DNA of 6,541 nucleotides from positions 1 to 6,541 of the forward strand of contig CALAEZ010000003.1 of assembly GCA_937891125.1 (NCBI GenBank). Reading direction: 5' to 3'. This DNA is from an uncultured Treponema sp. Its GTDB lineage: Bacteria; Spirochaetota; Spirochaetia; Treponematales; Treponemataceae. Shown in pieces: positions 1-6,171 of the stretch. The position numbers and the translations under genes were made by a program. Every line of letters starts with the position of its first letter. Positions within the stretch are counted from its first letter, which is position 1. The notes beneath the pieces are model-generated. The model worked only from the letters and a program-made list of their open reading frames with translations, had not been told where the DNA came from and searched no databases.

Positions 1-14
1 TGATTATTCCCCAT
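1..14 (-). CDS. 5' end of a divergent gene running off the left edge
   Basis: Read on the minus strand, an ATG at 14-12 is followed by codons for Gly-Asn-Asn before the window ends. It is preceded, six bases upstream, by a perfect GGAGG. The quality and spacing of that ribosome binding site are the only support; too little of the protein is visible to name it. It would be transcribed away from the pyrophosphatase operon, making 15-323 a divergent control region. Confidence 0.5.
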
Positions 15-17
15 TTT

Positions 18-33
18 ACACCTCCGTGGGTGT
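18..33. repeat. Small inverted repeat ACACC / GGTGT
   Basis: ACACC at 18-22 and GGTGT at 29-33 can form a five base-pair stem with a six-base loop. On the minus strand this hairpin would enclose the GGAGG of the left-edge gene, so it could mask that ribosome binding site. A five base-pair stem can arise by chance. Confidence 0.3.
21..25 (-). promoter_or_regulatory. Shine-Dalgarno GGAGG for the left-edge gene
   Basis: Minus-strand GGAGG lies six bases (TGTAAA) before the ATG at 14-12. This is the strongest ribosome binding site in the left part of the window and is what argues for a gene starting there. Confidence 0.5.
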
Positions 34-110
34 CCTGATTTATGGGGTCAGTTCAGACGCGTGCATTGCAAGGCAACGCAGCTGCTGCAGACCTTTTTCC
101 GCGCGGGATT

Positions 111-178
111 GGAGCGGCGCGCAGCGTTCGGGAGCGGCGGTGGTTTACCACCGGAGCGGACGAATGGAGCGGAAGCGG
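111..178 (+). repeat. Four spaced copies of GGAGCGG
   Basis: The heptamer GGAGCGG occurs at 111-117, 131-137, 153-159 and 166-172. A related GAAGCGG follows at 172-178. Spacing is irregular (20, 22 and 13 bases between starts). Four copies in 62 bases of non-coding DNA is more than expected by chance. It could be a protein binding array, part of a structured RNA, or the remains of a dispersed repeat; nothing here decides between these. Confidence 0.55.
138..153. repeat. Inverted repeat CGGTGG-TTTA-CCACCG
   Basis: A perfect six base-pair stem with a four-base loop sits between the second and third GGAGCGG copies. It is not followed by a T-run on either side, so it does not look like an intrinsic terminator. 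It may be an operator or part of a folded RNA. Confidence 0.5.
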
Positions 179-190
179 TTCTCGCAACGA

Positions 191-246
191 GCACGAATGT
201 GCGAAGTTTCAAGCGACCGCGGAAAGCCCGTAGCCGAGGGAGTCGC
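191..246. repeat. Two further inverted repeats in the intergenic region
   Basis: GCAC at 191-194 pairs with GTGC at 199-202 around a GAAT loop. GCGAC at 213-217 pairs with GTCGC at 242-246, enclosing a G+C-rich segment. Together with the upstream hairpin this suggests that 130-250 could fold if transcribed. Each stem is short and none carries a known RNA signature. Confidence 0.3.
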
Positions 247-284
247 GCCAGAATTACACGGAAGAGTCGCGGGTAGAAATCCTA

Positions 285-313
285 TAGCCAAAAAGGCACT
301 TTACGGGTACAAT
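285..313 (+). promoter_or_regulatory. Possible sigma-70 promoter just upstream of the pyrophosphatase
   Basis: TACAAT at 308-313 matches five of six bases of the -10 consensus. TAGCCA at 285-290, exactly 17 bases upstream, matches four of six of TTGACA. Transcription would then begin near 320, leaving only a few bases before the ATG at 324. That start has no clear Shine-Dalgarno sequence, so a near-leaderless message is conceivable. The prediction rests on pattern only. Confidence 0.3.
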
Positions 314-323
314 CAACGGCAGT

Positions 324-1976
324 ATGAATAAGACGGTTTATGTAATTGGACATCGAAATCCGGACACTGATGCCATTGTAGCGGCGACGGCGTATGCGCG
401 GCTACAGAATCTTTTGGGACATGATGAATATGTTGCGGCACGTGCAGGACATTTAACGCCGCAGACTGAATATATTTACAATCGCTTTAATATGGAAAAG
501 CCCGTATATTTTCACGACATGCTGCCGAAGGTGGCGTTTTATATGAAGGATCACGTGGAAACGGTTTCTGATGACACGTCTCTTTGGGCTGCCGTAAATC
601 TTATGGAAAAGACGAACGACAAGGTGCTTGCTGTTGTTGACCACAGCGGCTGCTATAAGTCGATTTTGCATTACAACGCGTTTGCGCGCAACCTTTTGGG
701 TAAGATGAATCCTGAAAAAAAGATGGCGGTTGCTACGAGCATTGCGCTGATTCGTGAAACACTGGGCGCGCAGCCGCTGTATGAAAAAGACGCTGACGAC
801 ATGTTCAAGGGAACGATTTTGTGCGCGGTAAACAATTTTGAGTCTTTTAAGAATCATGTTGATGAGCACGCAAGCGAAAACGTTATTGTCATTACTGGCG
901 ACCGCGATGACGTGCAACAGTATTGTGTGGAAAAGGGCGTCAAGGCGATTGTGCTGACTAGCGGCTTTTTGCCGAAAAAGGAGCTGACGGCGGCGGCAAG
1001 CGCAAAGGGCATAAATGTGCTTTCAAGCCCGTTTGACACGTCAAGCACGGCTACGCTGATTATGTATTCGACGCCAGTTTCGGTGATGGCAGACAGCCAG
1101 ATTCTGCCGGTGCGTCCGAGCGATTACGTGCAGAAGATTAAGCAGCCGTTACGCGACAGCCCGAGCCGTTCGCTTCCCGTCATCGATGAAAATGATAAGC
1201 TTATTGGCATTATTAACGAAAATGATTTGCTGCAGGAAGCAAACGCCGAACTGGTGCTGGTGGATCACAACGAACGCACGCAGGCGGTGGAGGGAAGCGA
1301 AAATTATGTTATCCGCGCCATTATTGACCACCACCGCATAGGCGGCGTTATTACGCGCTACCCGATTACGTTTGTTAATAAGCCGGTCGGCTCGACAAGC
1401 ACGCTGGTGGCAGGCTTGTACCGCGAAAACCATGTATCGATTCCGGTGGACATTGCGCAAATCCTTTTGTGCGGCATTTTGACGGACACGCTGATTCTGC
1501 AGTCGGCGACGGTAACCGATATTGACCGCGAGACGGCAGAGTATCTTTCGAATATCGCAAATCTTGACATACAGGAGCTCGGACACGATATTTTGGCTGC
1601 TGGCAGCAGGGTAGAAAACCGCACGGCAGCGCAAATCATCAAGCAGGACATGAAGGAGTACACCGAAGGCAAGATTACGTATACGGTAAGTCAGGTAGAG
1701 GTGGAAGGCTCGGGCGAGATTATGGAGCGCAAGGAAGAGTTCTTAAAGGAGCTTGAGTTTGAGCGTCGGAGCCACAAGGCGCTGTTTTCGGTGCTGCTAG
1801 TAACAGATATTGCAAAGCTTAACAGTGAAATGCTTATTGATTGCAACAAAGCGTTCCTGCCGTTTATCACGTTCCAGAAGCTTGACGACAATACGTATTT
1901 CTTAAAGGACGTGGTAAGCCGGAAAAAGCAGCTTATTCCTATGCTGACCGAACAGCTGGCAAAATACGGGGCGTAA
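324..1976 (+). CDS. ppaC: Mn-dependent inorganic pyrophosphatase, family II, with CBS and DRTGG regulatory domains
   Basis: The enzyme hydrolyses pyrophosphate to two phosphates in the cytoplasm, pulling PPi-releasing biosynthetic reactions forward. The DHH-family core is split by a regulatory insert. The N-terminal metal motif GHRNPDTD is at residues 9-16 (H10, D14, D16 as ligands). A CBS, DRTGG-like, CBS insert occupies roughly 60-305. The core resumes with VLVDHNE (D314), DHH at 335-337 and GILTDT (D388). The C-terminal DHHA2 domain carries RRSHK near 481-485 and the SRKK substrate motif at 532-535. The 550-residue length is typical of CBS-PPases with DRTGG; characterised members are controlled by adenine nucleotides and diadenosine polyphosphates through this insert, which I infer here. 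All catalytic residues that I can place are present. The start is the first Met before the GHRNPDTD strand; it lacks an obvious ribosome binding site. Its stop overlaps the next start. Confidence 0.95.
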   Translation: MNKTVYVIGHRNPDTDAIVAATAYARLQNLLGHDEYVAARAGHLTPQTEYIYNRFNMEKPVYFHDMLPKVAFYMKDHVETVSDDTSLWAAVNLMEKTNDKVLAVVDHSGCYKSILHYNAFARNLLGKMNPEKKMAVATSIALIRETLGAQPLYEKDADDMFKGTILCAVNNFESFKNHVDEHASENVIVITGDRDDVQQYCVEKGVKAIVLTSGFLPKKELTAAASAKGINVLSSPFDTSSTATLIMYSTPVSVMADSQILPVRPSDYVQKIKQPLRDSPSRSLPVIDENDKLIGIINENDLLQEANAELVLVDHNERTQAVEGSENYVIRAIIDHHRIGGVITRYPITFVNKPVGSTSTLVAGLYRENHVSIPVDIAQILLCGILTDTLILQSATVTDIDRETAEYLSNIANLDIQELGHDILAAGSRVENRTAAQIIKQDMKEYTEGKITYTVSQVEVEGSGEIMERKEEFLKELEFERRSHKALFSVLLVTDIAKLNSEMLIDCNKAFLPFITFQKLDDNTYFLKDVVSRKKQLIPMLTEQLAKYGA

Positions 1977-3340
1977 TGCAAAAGGAGAGTCGCGCACGGG
2001 CGCAGAAAAAAAAGCTTGGTTCTCGAATTGTGGCGGTTGTCGCTGCCGTTGTGTCTGTCTGCTTTTGGGCAGTTTTGATTACTGGCTTTCAGCGCATGTC
2101 TGTTCGGCGTGAAAAGGATTATGCGCAGACTATGCTTGAGACGGTAACGCATAACATGCAGGCGAGTATAAAGGACTACTTTATGATAACGCGCTTCTGG
2201 TCGTCGTTTATTTACCGGTATGGAACGCCAGAGCCTGAAGAATTTTACAAATTATGCGATGCGCTTGTTTCTGACACGAAAACGCTTGTTTCAGTCGGCT
2301 TAGCACCAGAAGGCATTGTTTCGTACAACTATCCGAAGGGCGGTGCAAACATTTTGGGAACGAACATGTTTACCGAAACACTACGCGCATCGATTGCCGA
2401 ATGGTCGCGGCTTACTTCGCAGACCACGCTGAATGGGCCGTTAGCGACCGGCAGGTCTGGCATGGTGTTTGAGATTTGCTCGCCGGTTTCGGTTTCTGAC
2501 GGCAGCGGCGGAAAGAAATTCTGGGGCTTTACGATAACAGCGATTCGTCGCGACAATTTTTTTGAAGAAACGCGCCTGTATGCACTTGAAGAAGACGACT
2601 ACGATTACCAGCTTAAGCGGATTAATGCACAGCGCGGTAAGCTTGAAATGGTTGCCTGCTCGACGCCGCATGAGCTACACGAACCGGTTTCCATCACGTT
2701 TCCGCTTGAAAATACGGCGTGGACGCTGCTGATAGCGCCTAAAAATGGCTGGACGTGGAAAACCATGTACGTGCTGTTTATCCTGATTGGTGTCGTCTTT
2801 ACGCTACTCATAACGTTTACGGCAAGCTCGCTCTGGCGCCTTATTGTGGACGAGCGCACGTTTAAGCGCATGTCGTATGTCGACAGTCTGACGGGCTTGT
2901 ATAACAGCCGCAAATTTTATGAAGACCTGGAAGCGCTGCAAAAAAATATGTCGCCTTACGCACTGTTATACCTTGATTTGAACGACTTTAAACCCGTGAA
3001 TGACAACTTTGGTCATGCTGCGGGCGACCAGCTGCTGTCGGTTGTTGCCTTAAAGCTTGGACGGTGCGTGCGTGGCGGAACGGGCGTATACCGAGTCGGC
3101 GGCGATGAGTTTACGATTCTTATTCCTAATGACGTTGGCATGGAAGCGCTTGAAAGCCTGTGCGTGCGCATAAAGACAAGCCTTGCACAGCCGATTGTGC
3201 TAGATACGGCAACGGTGCATATTGGAACGAGCATTGGCTATGCCCGCGCACCTGAAGACGGCTGGAGATACAGTGAAGTAATCGAGAAAGCAGAGGCGAT
3301 TATGTACGCGGATAAAAAGCAGCAACATGCGCGGCGGTAA
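1976..3340 (+). CDS. Membrane-bound sensor diguanylate cyclase (CHASE-like + GGDEF)
   Basis: Predicted to make cyclic di-GMP from two GTP in response to an external signal. A basic N-terminus is followed by a membrane segment at about 17-37 and an extracytoplasmic sensor at about 38-263. A second membrane segment lies at about 264-287, and a GGDEF domain at about 300-454. The sensor resembles CHASE domains: a GANILGTNMF segment, then an LNGPLATGRSGMVFEICSPV segment, then FWGF followed by an aromatic/acidic stretch. The cyclase has SLTGLYN (304-310), the metal-binding LDLNDFK (333-339) and an intact GGDEF (375-379), so activity is expected. The usual inhibitory RxxD site is RGGT (366-369), so product inhibition through it is probably lost. 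The ATG shares one base with the upstream stop (TAATG), implying translational coupling to the pyrophosphatase. The CHASE assignment is less certain than the GGDEF. Confidence 0.9.
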   Translation: MQKESRARAQKKKLGSRIVAVVAAVVSVCFWAVLITGFQRMSVRREKDYAQTMLETVTHNMQASIKDYFMITRFWSSFIYRYGTPEPEEFYKLCDALVSDTKTLVSVGLAPEGIVSYNYPKGGANILGTNMFTETLRASIAEWSRLTSQTTLNGPLATGRSGMVFEICSPVSVSDGSGGKKFWGFTITAIRRDNFFEETRLYALEEDDYDYQLKRINAQRGKLEMVACSTPHELHEPVSITFPLENTAWTLLIAPKNGWTWKTMYVLFILIGVVFTLLITFTASSLWRLIVDERTFKRMSYVDSLTGLYNSRKFYEDLEALQKNMSPYALLYLDLNDFKPVNDNFGHAAGDQLLSVVALKLGRCVRGGTGVYRVGGDEFTILIPNDVGMEALESLCVRIKTSLAQPIVLDTATVHIGTSIGYARAPEDGWRYSEVIEKAEAIMYADKKQQHARR

Positions 3341-3387
3341 GCGGCGTTGCGAGCTACTTGTCGGCGAGTTGCTGTGAAATACATACA

Positions 3388-3393
3388 GGGAGG
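3388..3393 (+). promoter_or_regulatory. Ribosome binding site GGGAGG that fixes the deaminase start
   Basis: GGGAGG lies seven bases before the ATG at 3401. The longer open frame begins at 3347, but its extra 18 residues are basic, lack family similarity and would include this site. The ATG at 3401 is therefore the likely start. The 60-base gap after the cyclase gene shows no clear terminator. Confidence 0.75.
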
Positions 3394-3400
3394 CAATTGC

Positions 3401-3853
3401 ATGAATTACATGCTTGAGGCGATAAAGGAAGCAGACGCCGGCATTACCGCGCGCCACGGCGGACCGTTTGGCACGGTGATTGTAAAAGACGGCTCGATTG
3501 TGGGGCGCGGGCACAATACGGTGCTCTTAAAGCATGACCCCACCTGTCACGGCGAAATGGAAGCAATCCGCGACGCCTGCCGTGCGCTTGGCACGCACGA
3601 CCTTTCCGGCTGCGAGCTGTATACAACGGCAGAACCGTGCCCGATGTGCTTAGGCGGCATACTGTGGGCAAATATACAGAAGGTCTACTACGGCTGTAAC
3701 CGCAGGGACACGGATAGCATAGGCTTTCGTGACGATGCGTTTTACGAAGCTTTTGCTGGAAAAAACGCGCTTTTTTCGCTGCAGGAACATGAGCGCGAGA
3801 CGTGCCTTGCGCTTTTTGCACGCTATAAAGCATCGCAGCCGGAGCTGTACTAA
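3401..3853 (+). CDS. guaD: Zinc-dependent nucleobase deaminase, guanine deaminase (GuaD) type
   Basis: A 150-residue cytosolic enzyme of the cytidine/deoxycytidylate deaminase fold. The zinc site is complete: H50 and the proton-shuttling E52 in DPTCHGEME (47-54), and C80 and C83 in EPCPMC (79-84... reading E78-C83). GGPFGTVIVKDG near the N-terminus and the RDTDSIGFRDD segment (102-112) resemble bacterial GuaD, which converts guanine to xanthine in purine salvage or catabolism. The length fits GuaD (about 155 residues). A tRNA adenosine deaminase (TadA) is the main alternative, because it shares the zinc motifs; TadA usually has HAE instead of HGE and lacks the GF-D segment. The gene follows the cyclase by 60 bases in the same direction, and its stop overlaps the GH28 start by one base, so it is probably cotranscribed with both. 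Confidence 0.8.
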   Translation: MNYMLEAIKEADAGITARHGGPFGTVIVKDGSIVGRGHNTVLLKHDPTCHGEMEAIRDACRALGTHDLSGCELYTTAEPCPMCLGGILWANIQKVYYGCNRRDTDSIGFRDDAFYEAFAGKNALFSLQEHERETCLALFARYKASQPELY

Positions 3854-5121
3854 TGACGAGCGCATCTAAGGCTTTGCAAGCTCCGTCCGCTTTAGGCACG
3901 TTTCCTGACGGTACGCCTGTTTCGCCGTGGTTTTCTGATGACAGCGTTCCGCTTCTTTCTGCACTTGGCACGGTCTACACGGTGACCGATTACGGTGTCT
4001 GTGCTGACGGCGCGCTTTATACCCGCGAGCTACAGGCGCTCATTGACCGCGTTGCACAGGCTGGCGGCGGCGTGCTTTCGTTTCCGTGCGGCACGTTTTT
4101 AACGGGCGCTATCTGGCTTAAAAAAGGCGTGCATCTGCATGTTGCGCGCGGCGCTGTTATAAAGGGAAGCGACGATATTGCCGACTACCCGCCGTGCATG
4201 ACACGCATTGAAGGCGAAAGCTGTGTGTATTTTCCGGCGCTTATCAACGCCGATGGCGCCGATGGGCTTACCATTTTTGGTGAAGGCACTATTGACGGAA
4301 ACGGCTTACGGTCCTGGAAGGCGTTTTGGCTTCGCCGCCAATGGAATCCTGCATGCACCAACAAGGACGAGCAGCGCGCGCGGCTTATATACATTGCAAA
4401 CAGCCGTGACGTAACGATTTCGGGCGTGCGCCTGCAGAATGCGCAGTTTTGGTCGCTGCATCTGTATAAGTGTGCGCGCGTAAAAGTGCTTGATGTAAGC
4501 ATTTTTTCGCCCCGCGAGCCGGTAAAGGCGCCGAGCACTGACGCCATAGATGTGGATGTCTGCTCCGATGTGCTTATTAAGCGCTGTCATCTGGAAGTAA
4601 ACGATGACGCTGTTGTCTTAAAGGGCGGTAAAGGCGCCTATGCCGACACCGCCGCAGAAAACGGTGCAAACGAGCGCGTTATTGTAGAGGACTGCACATA
4701 CGGCTTTTGTCATGGCTGCCTGACGCTCGGTTCGGAATCGGTACATAACCGAAATATTATGCTGCGGCGCATACAGGTGAATACCGGCTTTAATCTGCTG
4801 TGGCTAAAAATGCGCCCTGACACACCCCAGCTCTACGAATACGTTACAGTAGAAGACATTACGGGCGTCATTGATAACGTGCTGACGGTGCGCCCGTGGA
4901 CGCAGTTTTTTAATCTGCAGGGGCGAACGGATAAGCCTGTGTCAAAAGCGCACCACATTACTATGCGCCGCATTACGTGTACGTGCCGGACGGCGTACAA
5001 TGTTGAGCTAAACGACCAACAGTATCTGCTGTCAGATTTTGCGTTTGAGGATATGCGTCTTACTGCTCAGGACTGGGGAAACGCCGCCTTTGCAACGTCC
5101 CCGCGGTCGACTACCACGTAG
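3853..5121 (+). CDS. Glycoside hydrolase family 28 (polygalacturonase-like), C-terminus apparently truncated
   Basis: A right-handed beta-helix enzyme of the pectinase family, probably acting on galacturonic-acid-containing oligosaccharides. The N-terminal VTDYGVCADG (44-53) and FLTGAIWLK (82-90) are typical. The catalytic region has STDAIDVD (228-235; D230), the Asp pair in VNDDAVVLKGG (249-259; D251, D252), CHG at 286-288 in place of the classic GHG, and K319 in LWLKMRPD in place of RIK. These variants fit a divergent gut-bacterial GH28 subfamily. No signal peptide is seen, so it would act in the cytoplasm on imported oligomers. The start uses GGAG at 3841-3844 and overlaps the deaminase stop (TAATG). 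After about residue 411 the protein loses family character and ends in ATSPRSTTT, antisense to the hydE tail; I infer loss of some 20-30 normal C-terminal residues at a deletion junction. Whether the enzyme still folds is unknown. Confidence 0.85.
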   Translation: MTSASKALQAPSALGTFPDGTPVSPWFSDDSVPLLSALGTVYTVTDYGVCADGALYTRELQALIDRVAQAGGGVLSFPCGTFLTGAIWLKKGVHLHVARGAVIKGSDDIADYPPCMTRIEGESCVYFPALINADGADGLTIFGEGTIDGNGLRSWKAFWLRRQWNPACTNKDEQRARLIYIANSRDVTISGVRLQNAQFWSLHLYKCARVKVLDVSIFSPREPVKAPSTDAIDVDVCSDVLIKRCHLEVNDDAVVLKGGKGAYADTAAENGANERVIVEDCTYGFCHGCLTLGSESVHNRNIMLRRIQVNTGFNLLWLKMRPDTPQLYEYVTVEDITGVIDNVLTVRPWTQFFNLQGRTDKPVSKAHHITMRRITCTCRTAYNVELNDQQYLLSDFAFEDMRLTAQDWGNAAFATSPRSTTT

Positions 5122-5545
5122 CGGTCAATGCTTTTAAGCCGCGTTTTTAAGTCTTCTATACATTCGGCGGCTTCATGCCCCGTGCAGATTTTTCCGTCAT
5201 ACAGCTGATATTGCTTTCGCACTCCAAGTGGAGAAAGATTCGGCATGAGTACGTTTGCGCCGGCAAGCAGCCCTTTTACTCTTCCCTGCGGATCGGCCGT
5301 TCCGAGCGCCGTATTCCGCAGTAGTAGCAGTTGTTGTGGCAAAAGTTTGAAAACTCAATTAAGCCGCGCACATACACGTTTTTCTAGTAAAAGCGTTCGC
5401 ACACTTCCCGTGCGGCAGAAAACAGGTACGCTTTTTCTTCTTGAGGCGCGTCTGGCGCTGAAAGACGCGTTATAAGGCGCGAAAGCTCTTGTTTTGACGG
5501 CAGCGTGCCGCTTTTTAGGCTGTCAATGAGTGAATACAAAGCCAT
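5067..5545 (-). pseudogene. hydE: hydE remnant: radical SAM [FeFe]-hydrogenase maturase with stop codon and large internal deletion
   Basis: HydE is a radical SAM enzyme that helps build the H-cluster of [FeFe]-hydrogenase. The minus-strand reading starts at ATG 5545 with AGGAAG six bases upstream, and runs 53 residues (MALYSLIDSL... to CERFY). It then meets an in-frame TAG at 5386-5384. Past the stop, in the same frame, come VRGLIEFSNF and the radical SAM cluster motif CHNNCYYC (5341-5318), then GIRRSE. Immediately afterwards the family match jumps to another frame with TALGTADPQGR, GANVLMPNLSP, YDGKICTG and VVVDRGD, which is the C-terminus of HydE. About 200 central residues, including most of the barrel, are missing compared with the usual length of about 350. 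The start overlaps the hydF stop by 23 bases. The gene cannot make a working maturase as read. Confidence 0.9.
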
Positions 5546-6129
5546 CTTTTTCTTCCTGGGGAAGCGGTTCGATTGCGCGCGGAAACAGGCCGTTTGCCCA
5601 TGCTAAAAAAAGCGCGTAGTTTAAGACAGGAATATGCTTTTGCCTGCACTTTTCAAGCCGGAGGAGCATGTCGTTCCTCGTAAGCATACACGCGCCGCAG
5701 TGGATGATTACATCTGCATTTTCTGCCGCATGTTTGGGAAGCGTTTCAAGGACTGAAAGGCTTTGCATAAAATAAGCGATATCGCCTTTTTTTCGCGCAA
5801 ACAAAATTGAAAACGAAGTAAGCTTTTGCTCTTTTGGAAGCAGCTCATCTACTTTCTTAAAGACCTGGCTGTCAGTAATAACAAGCGCAGGCTTTTCTTT
5901 GAGCGACGCATACAGGCTTGAAAGATTTTCTTCTGTCGTCACTAAAGCCGAGCGGCAAAAGCTCAATCTTTCTGGTGACTGGGTCAGTCGTCGTTCCTTC
6001 TACAGCAGAAACAACGGCAACGTCCTTTTGAAAGAGCGCGTTTAAAAGCGAGGATTTTCCTGCATTTGTTCTTCCTGCAAGCACGATGCTTAGGCTTTCA
6101 GAAAGCGGCGTGTCATTGGTACTTTTCAT
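5523..6129 (-). pseudogene. hydF: hydF remnant: GTPase/[4Fe-4S] scaffold maturase with two internal deletions and a frameshift
   Basis: HydF is the GTPase and iron-sulfur scaffold that delivers the 2Fe subcluster to [FeFe]-hydrogenase. The minus-strand start at 6129 (GGAAG four bases upstream) gives SIVLAGRTNAGKSSLLNALF, containing the P-loop, then EGTTTDP and KIELLPLG. There the reading leaves the family. The match resumes in another frame at about 5950 with ALVTTEENLSSLYASL, KPALVITDSQ and LTSFSILFARKKGD. So the rest of the GTPase domain (DTAG and NKxD motifs) and part of the dimerisation domain, some 150 residues, are gone. A second, in-frame gap lies near 5740 (VLETL joined to PKHAAENADVIIHC) and removes about 55-60 residues that normally include the Cys-x-His cluster ligand region. 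HCGAC at 5702-5688 and the C-terminal NYALFLAWANGLFPRAIEPLP-type end survive. About 200 residues remain of about 400. Confidence 0.9.
5552..5557 (-). promoter_or_regulatory. Ribosome binding site AGGAAG of the hydE remnant
   Basis: Minus-strand AGGAAG lies six bases before the ATG at 5545-5543 and sits inside the end of hydF. It supports this as the original hydE start and shows that initiation signals survive although the gene is broken. Confidence 0.6.
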
Positions 6130-6171
6130 ACGGCTTCCATGTGGCTCAAGATTTGGTCGTTTATGCCGCCT

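Larger units (their letters stand above)
15..323. other. Divergent intergenic region, repeat-rich, no credible gene
   Basis: Short reading frames exist on the + strand here (for example 26-331). Their products are low-complexity, rich in Arg, Ser, Gly and Ala, carry no recognisable motif, and in one case run into the pyrophosphatase start, so I do not accept them as genes. The stretch is G+C- and purine-rich on the + strand from about 105 to 275 and contains several short direct and inverted repeats, annotated separately. It should hold the control regions for the genes starting at 14 (minus) and 324 (plus). It does not resemble a tRNA, and I could not match it to any known small RNA. Confidence 0.6.

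Noticed and set aside
195..220. T-loop-like TTTCAAGC suggesting a tRNA
   Set aside because: No flanking five base-pair T-stem, no acceptor stem and no anticodon arm at proper distances.
213..246. Resemblance to the RNase P RNA segment GAGGAAAGTCCGGGC
   Set aside because: Only a partial match (GCGGAAAGCCCG); the partner conserved region ACAGAA and the overall length and fold are not visible.
26..331. Three short + strand open frames in the intergenic region
   Set aside because: Low-complexity Arg/Ser-rich products without motifs, mutually overlapping, no good ribosome binding sites; one overlaps the pyrophosphatase start.
453..917. Minus-strand open frame within the pyrophosphatase gene
   Set aside because: Antisense shadow of a full-length conserved enzyme; no motif or ribosome binding site.
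3347..3400. Upstream extension of the deaminase to a Met at 3347
   Set aside because: The extra residues lack similarity to the family and would contain the GGGAGG site that serves the ATG at 3401.
3444..3971. 175-residue open frame on the minus strand opposite the deaminase gene
   Set aside because: Shadow of a well-supported zinc deaminase and the GH28 start; its product is Arg/Ser/Pro-rich with no family motifs.
5384..5386. TAG in hydE as pyrrolysine or amber read-through
   Set aside because: GH28 and hydG terminate at TAG, and the same hydE gene has a frameshifting deletion downstream, so read-through would not rescue it.
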